Shown: positions 54,004 to 62,362, numbered from the stretch's first letter. The stretch: 64,000 nucleotides of DNA from an uncultured Bacilli bacterium (GCA_934098295.1 CAKONV010000003.1:62001-126000); one strand, 5' to 3'. A program made the numbers and translations. Notes: generated by a model from the sequence alone, not told the origin.

Positions 54004-54378
54004 ATGACTAAACAAAGAGAACTTGTATTAGGAATAATTAAAGATTCTAGTGAACACTTAACCGCTGAAGAAATTTTTATGAAGGCCAAAGAAAAAATGC
54101 CAGGGATTGCTTTTGCTACGATTTATAATAATCTAAATGTTTTGGTAGATATGAAATATATAGGTCGAATAAAAGAAGTAGGAACACCTGATCACTTTGA
54201 TAGAAATATTACTCCACACGATCATGTTGTATGTGATATTTGTGGTAGATTAAAAGATGTTACAACACCATCTTTAAAATCATATATTGAAGATTTAATA
54301 AATTTGAAACTTACAGCGTATAGATTATCAATGCGATATGTTTGTGATTCATGTAAAGAAAAAGAGAGGAAAAAATAA
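54004..54378 (+). CDS. perR: Fur-family transcriptional regulator, PerR-like
   Basis: A 124-residue metal-dependent repressor. An N-terminal winged helix (TAEEIFMKAKE, FATIYNNLNVLVDMKYI) is followed by a metal-binding dimer domain with PDHFDRNITPHDHVVCDICG (regulatory His/Asp site) and two CxxC pairs (CDIC near 79 and CDSC near 117) for structural zinc. PerR senses peroxide by iron-catalysed His oxidation; the coupled rubrerythrin and the box TTAGAATAATTCTAA support PerR over Fur or Zur. AGGAGG precedes ATG 54004. It is slightly short at the N-terminus compared with B. subtilis PerR. Confidence 0.88.
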   Translation: MTKQRELVLGIIKDSSEHLTAEEIFMKAKEKMPGIAFATIYNNLNVLVDMKYIGRIKEVGTPDHFDRNITPHDHVVCDICGRLKDVTTPSLKSYIEDLINLKLTAYRLSMRYVCDSCKEKERKK

Positions 54379-54911
54379 TGAATTTAAAAGGAAGTAAAAC
54401 CGAAAAAAATTTGATGACTGCATTTGCAGGTGAAAGTGAAGCACGCAATAAATATACTTATTTTGCAGGCGTAGCTAAGAAAGAAGGATATGAGCAAATT
54501 GCTGCAATCTTTGAAGCTACCGCCAACAATGAAAAAGAACATGCTAAAATGTGGTTTAAAGCCTTAGGAGAACTTGGTAATACTGCTGCTAATCTTGCTA
54601 AAGCTGCTGAAGGTGAAAACTATGAGTGGACAGATATGTATGAAAGATTTGCAAAAGAAGCAGCAGAAGAAGGCTTCCTAGATTTAGCTTTTAAATTTAA
54701 AGAGGTAGCAAAAATAGAAAAAAGTCATGAGGAAAGATATAGAGCTCTTCTTAACAATGTTGAAATGCAACAAGTTTTTGAAAAAAGTGAAGAAACGATG
54801 TGGGAATGTCGTAATTGTGGACATTTAGTAATGGGTAAGAAAGCTCCTGAAGTTTGTCCTGTTTGTGCTCATCCTCAAAGTTATTTTGAAGTTAGAAAAG
54901 AAAATTATTAG
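54378..54911 (+). CDS. rbr: Rubrerythrin
   Basis: A 177-residue classical rubrerythrin that reduces hydrogen peroxide with electrons from NAD(P)H through rubredoxin. The diiron four-helix bundle comes first (AFAGESEARNKYTYFA, ATANNEKEHAKMW, AAEEGFLDLAFKF, EKSHEERYRAL) and a rubredoxin-like domain last (CRNCGHLVMG, CPVCAHP). The ATG shares a base with the perR stop, so the two are translationally coupled and share peroxide control. Domain order is opposite to the reverse rubrerythrin at 11578. Confidence 0.95.
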   Translation: MNLKGSKTEKNLMTAFAGESEARNKYTYFAGVAKKEGYEQIAAIFEATANNEKEHAKMWFKALGELGNTAANLAKAAEGENYEWTDMYERFAKEAAEEGFLDLAFKFKEVAKIEKSHEERYRALLNNVEMQQVFEKSEETMWECRNCGHLVMGKKAPEVCPVCAHPQSYFEVRKENY

Positions 54912-54923
54912 AATTAAAAGAAT

Positions 54924-55148
54924 TCGGATGAAGAATGCGATTTCTGCTCGATATTTGATTTTTCCGTTCCGTCGGCGTGGATAGGAAAATCGGTTGTGGA
55001 AATCGATATTCGCAGAAAATACAACGTAAATATTATTGCGACAAAGAAAAACGGAAAAATCAATGCGGTTGTTACCGCAGACACGATTCTTTCCGGAGAC
55101 GGAACTCTTTTAGTTCTTGGGGAATACTTTAACTATAAAACAATAAAT
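54924..55148 (+). pseudogene. Fragment of a TrkA/KtrA-type RCK_C domain
   Basis: The fragment reads SDEECDFCSIFDF in one frame and, after a missing T in the run at 54960-54963, VPSAWIGKSVVEIDIRRKYN and INAVVTADTILSGDGTLLVLGE in the next. This is the RCK_C ligand-binding part of a KtrA/TrkA regulator. The entire Rossmann half is absent and the left end coincides with the insertion boundary. It is not related closely to the resident trkA at 24923. Not functional. Confidence 0.75.
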
Positions 55149-55164
55149 TTGGAGGTTACAGATT

Positions 55165-55794
55165 ATGTTAAAAAAGATTTTATCAATTTTTATCGGTATA
55201 TTTCTTTCGGCAATTATGTGTATCGGTTTGGTTTCTTGCGGAAATCGGACTGATAATAACAACGAAGGCAGTCAACCGGCTCTTCATGACAGAACAAAAT
55301 GGTTTACCGCAGAAGAACTGATGAAAAAGGGACTTGACGAATTGACAATGCCGAGCGGACTATTCGGTGAAATAAATTCAAGCGATGCTTGGTTTAACGA
55401 CGGCTACTCTTTTTCTCAAGATTGTCCTGACGAAGCAACATTCAAGTCAAATGCCGAAACCTATTTTTTATATTTCAAAACGCATTACGATGGCAGATTC
55501 GGCAAGCCGGCGATAGAAAAACTCAGTTTGGATTCAAACGAAACTTGGTATGTGATAGAACAAAAAAGCGAGTTGTCGGATTATTTCGATGACAATCCGA
55601 GCAAGTTGTATCAATTTTACTATGTAAGAGATAACACATTGGAAAACGGTTATTTTGTAAAAGGTTCGGTTTGGATTTTCGAAATTCGTTATGAAATCGA
55701 CACCGAGACGAATCAATATAAATTCAAACTATTTGTGGAGAGTGCCGATTCATCTACTAATGGCGTTTATTCGAATTATTATAAAATGAAATAA
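55165..55794 (+). CDS. Lipoprotein of unknown function in the foreign segment
   Basis: A 209-residue lipoprotein, the only apparently intact gene of the insertion. The signal peptide LSIFIGIFLSAIMCIGLVSC carries the lipobox LVSC at Cys25, and the mature protein is acidic and aromatic-rich (KWFTAEELMKKGLDELTMPS, GDYFDDNPSKLYQFYYV-like strands). I do not recognise the fold. GGAGG at 55151-55155 gives a good ribosome site. The richer GC and CG content marks it as transferred. It is unlikely to have any functional link with the genes around the insertion. Confidence 0.65.
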   Translation: MLKKILSIFIGIFLSAIMCIGLVSCGNRTDNNNEGSQPALHDRTKWFTAEELMKKGLDELTMPSGLFGEINSSDAWFNDGYSFSQDCPDEATFKSNAETYFLYFKTHYDGRFGKPAIEKLSLDSNETWYVIEQKSELSDYFDDNPSKLYQFYYVRDNTLENGYFVKGSVWIFEIRYEIDTETNQYKFKLFVESADSSTNGVYSNYYKMK

Positions 55795-55809
55795 CATAAA
55801 GAAATAAAC

Positions 55810-56215
55810 ATGAAAGAAAACAGAAAGTTGTAAAAAGACGTGCTGGACGATATTCGTCAGGATATGAGCGATGAAGAAGTGCTTAGTTTGCTTGCAAACC
55901 GCAAGATTTCGGTACGCCCCGAAAGCGAGAAAAAATATACTTTGGGGCAAGAAGCCGCAGACGCTATCGCAAAATTTGCAGGCAGTTGAGCGTTCAATCC
56001 GTACCCGTTTATATTGCTTAATCTGGTGTTTTCCTGCGTTGCGGCTATTCAGGCGCCTCTCATTATGATGAGCCAAAACCGTCAGGAAGAAAAAGACCGC
56101 AGGAGAGCCGAAAACGACTATAAAGTCAATCTGAAAACCGAAATTATGATTGAGGCATTGTATGACAAGGTTAATGCCCTTCTCGCCAAGCAGTCTGCAC
56201 TCGAAAAAAATTGCA
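55810..56215 (+). pseudogene. DUF1003 membrane protein remnant
   Basis: One frame carries DVLDDIRQDMSDEEVLSLLA, then YTLGQEAADAIAKFAGS, then FNPYPFILLNLVFSCVAAI, IQAPLIMMSQNRQEEKDRR and YKVNLKTEIMIEALYDK, which is the DUF1003 signature. It is broken by TAA at 55831-55833, seven codons after the ATG, and by TGA at 55987-55989. The TGA falls where GSW normally continues into the first membrane helix; about 25-30 residues between GSW and FDPYPF are missing, so the TGA is best explained as a deletion joint. Not functional. Confidence 0.8.
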
Positions 56216-56322
56216 GACAGAAGATAACGGTAATAAATCCGAAAATAAATGATAATTTAGTCTTGCGTACAGAGTTTTCGGAGAGATTAAAAAAGCGGAA
56301 TACGGAGAAACGAAAAAATGAT

Positions 56323-56360
56323 AAAGAATTCAAGTCAATGCGCCTTGAATTCTTTTTTTT
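56323..56360 (+). terminator. Rho-independent terminator in the foreign segment
   Basis: Perfect 12-bp stem AAAGAATTCAAG / CTTGAATTCTTT with 9-nt loop and a run of T to 56360. Each arm contains an internal GAATTC. Confidence 0.88.
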
Positions 56361-56383
56361 ATCAATCAAAAAAATTATTTATG

Positions 56384-56412
56384 GTCGATGGCAAACAGTC
56401 ATCGACTTTTTT
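56384..56412 (+). terminator. Second rho-independent terminator in the foreign segment
   Basis: Stem GTCGATG / CATCGAC with a 9-nt loop and six T. Confidence 0.8.
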
Positions 56413-56606
56413 GTGTCTTTTTTGAAAAAAATATATGATTTTCAGCATTGCTAATGAAAAACATATGAAATTTTCGTGAAACACCCTAACAAAACGGCTT
56501 GCAACTTTCCAATAATAGTAGAGAGAAGTTTTCCTGCTGTTGCACTTAAAGGATTAACAGAAAAACAAACGAAATAAGGAGCGCAAAATGATGAATCCAA
56601 ACATAA

Positions 56607-56870
56607 GTTAAAAAATCTACGAACGATAATAACGCGAAAGCGAAAGAAGACGACAATAAAATTCTCGATTTTATGATGCTTATTTACAAGTATAACAGTT
56701 TTGGAGAACCCACGCCTGGAATACTTCGCACGTTCATTGAAAAGGTCGTTGTTCACGAAAAGACGAAAATCGACGGACATTATAGATAAACGGTAGAAAT
56801 CTTTTATAATTTCTTAGGAGCGATTGACCGACCTATATGGGGCGACGAACTCTCTGTCGATGATGATTGA
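56607..56870 (+). pseudogene. C-terminal fragment of a large serine recombinase
   Basis: The frame ending at TGA 56868-56870 reads EPTPGILRTFIEKVVVHEKT, an in-frame TAA, then TVEIFYNFLGAIDRP. This matches the C-terminal domain (DUF4368-like) of large serine recombinases from Tn4451/Tn916-like elements and conjugative or mobilisable elements. The catalytic resolvase domain with its Ser is absent from the window. It is a scar of the element that may have carried the segment. Confidence 0.7.
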
Positions 56871-56892
56871 AACCAACAAACAGCAAGAGAAA

Positions 56893-56915
56893 AGGCGTGG
56901 CATAACGCCACGCCT
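56893..56915. repeat. GC-rich perfect hairpin after the recombinase fragment
   Basis: AGGCGTGGC / GCCACGCCT, 9 bp perfect, 5-nt loop, no T-run. It stands out in this AT-rich genome and may be part of an attachment or terminal region of the lost element. Confidence 0.6.
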
Positions 56916-57052
56916 GACTCTGAACCTTGCGCCTTTACCTGAAATTTTCTATGGGAACTGCGGTAAAACTGAATTCTTTTTTAAAAAGTAGAAATTATTT
57001 TAAATTTATAGTATAATATTAGAAAAAATAGTAGTAAGTAAAAGGAGTATAT

Positions 57053-59356
57053 ATGCAAAAAAATCTAAATGAATTATTAGAAAAATCTTTATATGTTCAT
57101 AAAGAATTAAAAGCTAAAGAAGAAGATGGGGCTAATTATAGATGGATAAATAAAAAAGTATATGATTCTTTAGTAATATATGATGGTAGTAGCTTGGATA
57201 AAGTTGAAAAAAGTGCCTGTACTTCATTATCCATCGATCATGAAGTATATTTGACTAACGCAAGTAGTTTAAAGATGACAGCATCAACTGATATCGAAAA
57301 TGTAATACCTAGACCTTGGCCAAGCATTCATATTAAATTAGACCATTTAGACTTAAGTAAGTATAATAGAATTGCATGTGATATATACATTAAAGCTACT
57401 GGTTATCAAAACTTCTATTATCAATTTTTTGTAGGTAATAAGGGTGAAAGAGACCATCATTCTCCAAGTTTAATACCTAATAGATGGAACCATGTAATAT
57501 GGGAAATTGATGATGTTCTAAGAGATGATTGTGATGAATTTATAATTGGACCTTGGCTTATGGGATGCCCTCCGGAAGGACTTCCACTATATGAAGTTTA
57601 TATCGATCAAATTAAAGCTGAAATAGTTGATCCCGATTATGTAAAAGGTTGGGATATTGGTGAAAAAATTGCTTATTCTCATGTTGGTTATTTTATAGAT
57701 CAAGAAAAACAAGCAATTGTAAAGAACGTATCATCCCCATCATTTAGGCTTTATAATAATGATGAACTAGTTCTAGAAAAGTCTTTAGAAAAAGTAAGTA
57801 CTAAAATTGGCGAATTTTATTTAATTGATTTTACAGAAATAAAAAAAGAAGGAATATATAAAATAAAAGTTGGCGATATTGTAACTAAAGAATTTAGTAT
57901 TTCTAATCATTGTTATGATGAATCAATTTGGAAAAGTATGAACTTTCTTCGCCTTTTAAGATGTGGTGAGGATATTCCTGGAGTTCATAGTGCTTGTCAC
58001 TTAAATTGCCGAACGGTAAATGATGATGGTAGTAGTGTTCCAAATTTTGGCGGTTGGCATGATGCTGGTGATGTTTCACAATTTGAAATTCCCACAGCAG
58101 AAATGGCTCACGCAATTATTGATCTCGCTAAAAAAGTCAAAGATAAAGACCATATGATGTATGAAAGATTAAAGGAAGAAGCTCGTGTAGGTTTGAACTG
58201 GCTTTTAAGAACAAGATTTGGTAATGGAATGCGAGCTCTTGCGGTAGGATATTCTATTTGGAGACATAATGTTTTAACCAAAGATAATAATACGGTTTTG
58301 GCTAATAAAGCTGAAAATGGACCTTTTGAAAATTTTTGTTCGGCTGCCGCTTTAGCCGCTGCTTATGATTTGTATAAGGATGAAGATGAAATTTTTGCAT
58401 CATGGTGTAAAAGAAGTGCTATGGAAGATTTCGATTTTGCCGTAGATGGTTACAATAAAAAAATTCATACCGTTCGTTGGGGCTCGAATGTCGACTCTCA
58501 AGTGTGTGGCCATGGTGCGTTAGCTGCTTGCGAAATTTATAAAATAACAAATGATAAAAAATATCTGGATATTGCGGTATCTTACGCGAAAACAATTCTT
58601 CTATGCCAAGAACAAAATTATCTTCCTGGTGATATTAAAATAAGAGGTTTCTTCTATGAAGATGTAGCTCACAAATATATTTTAATGTATGAACATCGTG
58701 GGCATGAACAATCACCAATTCAAGGATTATGCAGTTTATGTGAAGTTGCAAAAAATCATCCTGATTACTCAACTTGGATTAAGGGATTAGAACTATATAG
58801 AGAATATGTACTAAGTACAATGAAATATACAGCCCCTTATAATTTAGTTCCTGGTCATGTTTATATATTGGATAAAATTAATGAGGAACGTTTTACAATT
58901 CCTAAAGATTATGGAACTATTGAAGAGGGAATGGAAATACTAAGAAATCAAATTAAAAATGGTATTAAAATTAACGATACTACATATTTAAGAATTTTCC
59001 CAATTGCTGTTCAACGAAGAGGTTTCCATGCTACATTGTTAAGTAAAACTAAAGCTGTAAGTTTAATAGCTAAAACTTTGAATGATGAAAAATTAAGACA
59101 AATTGCACATGATCAATTAGCATGGGTTTTAGGTAAAAATCCGTTTGCCTCATCAACAATGTATGGAGAAGGCTATAATTATCACCCATTATATGTAGCC
59201 TTTTCAAGACAAATGGTAGGAGCTCTTCCTGTTGGAATTATGACTAAAGGTGATGAAGATTTACCATTTTGGCCAACAAGAACTCATGCTGTGTATAAAG
59301 AAATTTGGGGTCACACAACTGGAAAATATTTGTGGGTTTTAGCGGATTTATTGTAA
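57053..59356 (+). CDS. Glycoside hydrolase family 9 protein, no signal peptide
   Basis: A 767-residue endoglucanase-like enzyme. Order: a beta-sandwich, CBM-like N-terminus (about 40-200, with KYNRIACDIYIKATGYQNFY), a CelD-type Ig domain (about 215-285) and the (alpha/alpha)6 GH9 barrel (about 290-767). The catalytic base pair is in GGWHDAGDVSQF (Asp337, Asp340) and the general acid should be Glu750 near the end (KEIWGHTTGKYLW). GH9 enzymes cleave beta-glucans with inversion. No signal peptide or membrane helix is seen, so it probably acts inside the cell on imported oligosaccharides, unlike most cellulases. AAAGGAG sets ATG 57053; -10 TATAAT at 57012. Confidence 0.87.
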   Translation: MQKNLNELLEKSLYVHKELKAKEEDGANYRWINKKVYDSLVIYDGSSLDKVEKSACTSLSIDHEVYLTNASSLKMTASTDIENVIPRPWPSIHIKLDHLDLSKYNRIACDIYIKATGYQNFYYQFFVGNKGERDHHSPSLIPNRWNHVIWEIDDVLRDDCDEFIIGPWLMGCPPEGLPLYEVYIDQIKAEIVDPDYVKGWDIGEKIAYSHVGYFIDQEKQAIVKNVSSPSFRLYNNDELVLEKSLEKVSTKIGEFYLIDFTEIKKEGIYKIKVGDIVTKEFSISNHCYDESIWKSMNFLRLLRCGEDIPGVHSACHLNCRTVNDDGSSVPNFGGWHDAGDVSQFEIPTAEMAHAIIDLAKKVKDKDHMMYERLKEEARVGLNWLLRTRFGNGMRALAVGYSIWRHNVLTKDNNTVLANKAENGPFENFCSAAALAAAYDLYKDEDEIFASWCKRSAMEDFDFAVDGYNKKIHTVRWGSNVDSQVCGHGALAACEIYKITNDKKYLDIAVSYAKTILLCQEQNYLPGDIKIRGFFYEDVAHKYILMYEHRGHEQSPIQGLCSLCEVAKNHPDYSTWIKGLELYREYVLSTMKYTAPYNLVPGHVYILDKINEERFTIPKDYGTIEEGMEILRNQIKNGIKINDTTYLRIFPIAVQRRGFHATLLSKTKAVSLIAKTLNDEKLRQIAHDQLAWVLGKNPFASSTMYGEGYNYHPLYVAFSRQMVGALPVGIMTKGDEDLPFWPTRTHAVYKEIWGHTTGKYLWVLADLL

Positions 59357-59386
59357 AAATTAAAAGATAAAAGGAGAAAATGAGAA

Positions 59387-59734
59387 ATGAAAAAAGAAGT
59401 AAAGAAAAAAGGATTAACATTAGTTATCATTGGTGGCATTTTAACTATAATTGCAATACTGGGATTAATATTTGAATTGTCAATAACTAAAACATATAGT
59501 GATTTAATCAAACAAGAAAATAATTTAGGTGCAGCTTTATCGGCCATTCCTGTTGTTTTAATTTTAATTCTTTGTTTGTTAGTAACCGCTGTATCATCAG
59601 TTATTAGCATTATTATCAGCATAATAAATATTGCCAAAATAAAAGAATATCAAAAATGGTCAATTGCGTATTTAGTGATAACTTCTATAACTTTTATTTC
59701 GTCTCTTTTATCATTTCTTATAACAGTATATTAA
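59387..59734 (+). CDS. Small membrane protein, 115 aa
   Basis: A basic N-terminus (MKKEVKKKG) and three hydrophobic helices (about 10-32, 48-83, 90-113) suggest a small inner-membrane protein resembling DUF4064-like proteins, though I cannot assign it. AAAGGAG upstream of ATG 59387. It lies 30 bp after the GH9 gene and one base before the HAD gene, so it is probably in their operon. Function unknown. Confidence 0.65.
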   Translation: MKKEVKKKGLTLVIIGGILTIIAILGLIFELSITKTYSDLIKQENNLGAALSAIPVVLILILCLLVTAVSSVISIIISIINIAKIKEYQKWSIAYLVITSITFISSLLSFLITVY

Positions 59735-59735
59735 T

Positions 59736-60980
59736 ATGCCAAAAATAATTTTTAGTGATTTAGATGGTACATTATTACATAATGACAAAACTATTTCAAA
59801 ATCAACAATTTCAAGCATTAATGAATTAATCAAAGAAGATAATTATTTTGTTGTTAATACCGGTCGCCCGTTTTATAGAGTGAGTGATATTTTAAAAGAA
59901 CTAGATATTGTTAGCGATAAACAATACGTTTGTTGTTTTAATGGCGGTTTGATAACAAGTACTGATCATAAAACCATTTTATATGAAAATAAACTAAAAG
60001 ATGAAGAAGCTTATGAATTAATAAAACTTGCAGAAAAAGTTTCCATTAATGTTTTGGCTTATTTTGATGATATTATTTTAGCGGATGAAATTCCAAGTGA
60101 TGTTTCCTATTTGAATAGTCTTTCTTGTTGTAAAGTTATTGAAGGTGGAAAGGCCTCTCTTTTAGAAAAACATGGTTTCTATAAAATTATATATGTTGGA
60201 ACTGCTGAAGAAATTGCAAGAGTTAGAAAAATAGTTTATAATGATTTAATAGAAAAATATATGGTTGTTCAAAGTGATGATTATTTTTTAGAAATATGTC
60301 CTAAGAATAATAGTAAAGGAAATGCTATAAAAATTCTCTCATCATACTTAAATATTAAATTAAGTGATATTTATGCCATTGGTGATGAGGAAAATGATTT
60401 AGCCATGATCATAGAAGCTGGTATTGGCTGTGCTGTTGCTAACGCTAAAAAGACTATAAAAGACAAAGCAAAGTTAGTATTTTCCAGTAATGAAAATGAT
60501 GGTGTTGAAGAATTAATTAAAAAACAAATTCTAAAAAGTGCAAAAAATGAAAAAATATTAGTAAGCGCATGTTTGTTAGGCGACATGTGTAAATATAATG
60601 GCAGTAGTAATTCTTTTATACCCTTGAAAGAATTTTTAACAGATTATGAAATAATAAAAATATGTCCAGAATGTGATAGTGGTTTAAAAATTCCTCGAAA
60701 ACCAGCAGAAATTATTAATGGTAAAGTTATAAATATAGATGGAGAAGACGTAACAAGTTATTATAAGAAAGGTGCAGAAATTGCTTTAAAAAAGGCCTTA
60801 GATAATAATGTTAAAAAAGCTATTCTAAAAGAAAATAGTCCATCTTGTGGAAGTGGTTTTGTTTATGATGGCACATTTAGTCATAAAAAAGTTTTGGGTG
60901 ATGGACTAACGGCTAAACTATTAAAAGAAAATGGTATAAAAGTTTATAACGAAAATAATTTTTTAGAAATTAATAAATAA
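59736..60980 (+). CDS. Fusion of Cof-type HAD phosphatase and DUF523
   Basis: A 414-residue two-domain cytoplasmic protein. Residues 1-265 are a Cof-type HAD hydrolase: motif I FSDLDGTLLHND (nucleophile Asp8), a C2B cap and motif IV IYAIGDEENDLAMI (near 210). Residues 274-414 are DUF523: ILVSACLLGDMCKYNG, CPECDSGLKIPRKPAEI, KENSPSCGSGFVYDG and VLGDGLTAKLL, with conserved cysteines suited to a metal or cluster. Both domains appear intact. Cof phosphatases act on sugar phosphates, FMN or PLP. The frame is continuous with no stop between domains. No ribosome site; translation is probably coupled to the gene before. Confidence 0.9.
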   Translation: MPKIIFSDLDGTLLHNDKTISKSTISSINELIKEDNYFVVNTGRPFYRVSDILKELDIVSDKQYVCCFNGGLITSTDHKTILYENKLKDEEAYELIKLAEKVSINVLAYFDDIILADEIPSDVSYLNSLSCCKVIEGGKASLLEKHGFYKIIYVGTAEEIARVRKIVYNDLIEKYMVVQSDDYFLEICPKNNSKGNAIKILSSYLNIKLSDIYAIGDEENDLAMIIEAGIGCAVANAKKTIKDKAKLVFSSNENDGVEELIKKQILKSAKNEKILVSACLLGDMCKYNGSSNSFIPLKEFLTDYEIIKICPECDSGLKIPRKPAEIINGKVINIDGEDVTSYYKKGAEIALKKALDNNVKKAILKENSPSCGSGFVYDGTFSHKKVLGDGLTAKLLKENGIKVYNENNFLEINK

Positions 60981-61016
60981 TAGGCAATAATTATTGTCTA
61001 TTATTTTTATTTTTTA
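60978..61016 (+). terminator. Rho-independent terminator after HAD-DUF523 gene
   Basis: AATAGGCAATA / TATTGTCTATT stem (one G-U pair) with a two-base loop at most, then T-rich tail. Confidence 0.65.
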
Positions 61017-61037
61017 TATATTATAAATGGTGTTAAT

Positions 61038-61811
61038 ATGAATTTTATTTTGATGAGTTTTTTAGCTGGTTTATTTACTTGGTTAATTACTGCACTTGGG
61101 GCCCTTTTGGTATTTATAGTTAAGAAGTCAAATGAAAAATTTATATCTTTTTCGATTGGTTTAGGTGGAGGAATTATGCTCGCCTCTAGTTTCTTTAGTT
61201 TAATTTTACCAGCCATTTCTTATGCTGAAGAAAGTAAAAAAACAGTATGGTTAATATGTGGAATCGGTTTTATATTAGGATTTATACTTATTGCTATTTT
61301 TGATAATATTTTAAGTGTTTTAGAAAATAGAAGAAATAATAATAAAAATAGTAAAACAAATATTTTATTAATACTTGCGATAACATTTCATAATATTCCC
61401 GAAGGTATGGCCATAGGAGTAGCCTTTGCTACCGCCTTTTTAGAAACTGGAAGTGCTGGTCTTAATGCTGCTATTATTTTAACAGTAGGTATTGGCATAC
61501 AAAACTTTCCTGAAGGTATGGCTATAAGTTTACCGCTTGCATCAAATGGTACTTCAAAAATTAAAGCTTTTTTAATAGGAGCCTTAAGCGCTATTGTTGA
61601 ACCAATAGGAGCTGTTCTTGGAGCTGTTTTAGTATATTTAATCAAGGATATCTTACCAGTTGTTTTACTTTTGGCTGCAAGTGCGATGATTTATGTAGTT
61701 GTTGAAGAATTAATACCAATAGGTAAAAATCAAAACAGTAGTAAAATATCGACAATTGGTTTCATGATTGGTTTTTCAATAATGATGATTCTCGATTTAG
61801 CGTTTAACTAA
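61038..61811 (+). CDS. ZIP family metal transporter
   Basis: A 257-residue ZIP importer of divalent metal (Zn2+, Fe2+ or Mn2+) with eight helices. The two metal-site helices are intact: FHNIPEGMAIGVAFATAF (near 117) and IQNFPEGMAISLPLASNG (near 154), with His/Asn/Pro-Glu-Gly ligands. GGTG upstream of ATG 61038. With mntP ruined at 24314, Mn2+ balance may depend on uptake control, but no metal box was found here. It is followed by facing terminators. Confidence 0.9.
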   Translation: MNFILMSFLAGLFTWLITALGALLVFIVKKSNEKFISFSIGLGGGIMLASSFFSLILPAISYAEESKKTVWLICGIGFILGFILIAIFDNILSVLENRRNNNKNSKTNILLILAITFHNIPEGMAIGVAFATAFLETGSAGLNAAIILTVGIGIQNFPEGMAISLPLASNGTSKIKAFLIGALSAIVEPIGAVLGAVLVYLIKDILPVVLLLAASAMIYVVVEELIPIGKNQNSSKISTIGFMIGFSIMMILDLAFN

Positions 61812-61817
61812 AACGGA

Positions 61818-61860
61818 AATATTAAATAATCTTTCTTTTAAAAGAAAGATTTTTAATATT
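61818..61860 (+). terminator. Hairpin terminator after the ZIP gene
   Basis: AATATTAAATAATCTTTCTT pairs with AAGAAAGATTTTTAATATT, nearly complete over 19 positions, with a small loop. No long T-tail follows, but the base of the stem is AU-rich. Confidence 0.65.
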
Positions 61861-61885
61861 AAAAAGCCCTTATAAAAGGGCAAAG
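61861..61885 (-). terminator. Rho-independent terminator of the coat-like gene (minus strand)
   Basis: On the minus strand GCCCTT / AAGGGC with a 4-nt loop, followed by five T. It faces the plus-strand ZIP terminator. Confidence 0.8.
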
Positions 61886-61938
61886 CGAATATATTTTTGG
61901 CTTAAGGAGGGATTACTAAAACAGTAATCCCTAAAAGT

Positions 61939-62340
61939 TTAGACAGCAAGGGGACAAGTAATAGTACATGTAATTGGATCAAAACATTGAATGCAACAAA
62001 TACAACTATTGCGGCAAGTAATTGTGTTATTAGTACATGTAGTTTCTTCACCATTAGTAGCAAGTAATCTAAAAATAGTAATGTCTCCTCTAACCTCTTC
62101 AACTCTAAATCGGTTGCAAACAGTACCATCAGTAGTTGTAGCCGTTAATTGATTGTTGCATAAATAAATAGCAATTGGTTTTGTATTATAAACAGGAGCT
62201 ATAATACAAGAATTACAATTACCGATAGCATTAGCAGCAATAGCATCTTTTTGCATTTTTTCAATACGTTTTAACAAATCAGTAATTGTATCAGTACGAT
62301 TAGTGTTTGTATTAGTATTAGTAATTTCTAAACAAGCCAT
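61939..62340 (-). CDS. CotY/CotZ-like spore coat protein
   Basis: A 133-residue Cys-rich soluble protein (about 14 Cys) with an Asn/Thr-rich start TNTNTNRTD. The middle and end match the layout of CotY/CotZ/ExsY, crust or exosporium proteins: CNRFRVEEVRGDITIFRLL (compare FFRVEEI...LRLL), then CTNNTITCRNSCICCIQC and FDPITC. These proteins self-assemble into disulphide-linked sheets on spores. Start: minus-strand ATG 62340 with GTGAGGTG 8-15 nt before it; the GTG at 62349 is the ribosome site. It is a lone gene on the minus strand with its own terminator. Assignment is by pattern and needs a profile search. Confidence 0.65.
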   Translation of the reverse strand: MACLEITNTNTNTNRTDTITDLLKRIEKMQKDAIAANAIGNCNSCIIAPVYNTKPIAIYLCNNQLTATTTDGTVCNRFRVEEVRGDITIFRLLATNGEETTCTNNTITCRNSCICCIQCFDPITCTITCPLAV

Positions 62341-62362
62341 AAAATACACCTCACTTACACTT

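Larger units (their letters stand above)
54921..56976. mobile_element. GC-richer foreign insertion full of broken genes, bounded by GAATTC
   Basis: Between rubrerythrin and the GH9 gene about 2.05 kb differs clearly in composition: for example 55261-55320 has 28 G+C in 60 against 15 in 60 at 57361-57420, and CG dinucleotides are common. It begins and ends with GAATTC (54921-54926 and 56971-56976). Outer flanks are AAAA on the left and TTTT on the right, so joining the flanks gives a plausible host site AAAAGAATTCTTTT. The contents are remnants of a K+-channel RCK domain, a lipoprotein, DUF1003 and a serine recombinase. It is a decayed horizontally acquired segment, with GAATTC as possible target duplication. 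Confidence 0.7.

Noticed and set aside
55987..55989. TGA read as Trp (mycoplasma code 4)
   Set aside because: TGA is used as a true stop in resident genes (for example arcC and YdcF region ends), and the site lies at a deletion joint inside a foreign pseudogene.
56451..56780. 109-codon open frame on the minus strand
   Set aside because: It is antisense to the recombinase fragment, has no ribosome site or family pattern, and the plus strand explains the homology.
54921..56976. Pure EcoRI cloning artefact
   Set aside because: Two internal GAATTC sites are uncut and in order and the content is decayed rather than vector-like. Not excluded, so kept as an alternative in the finding.
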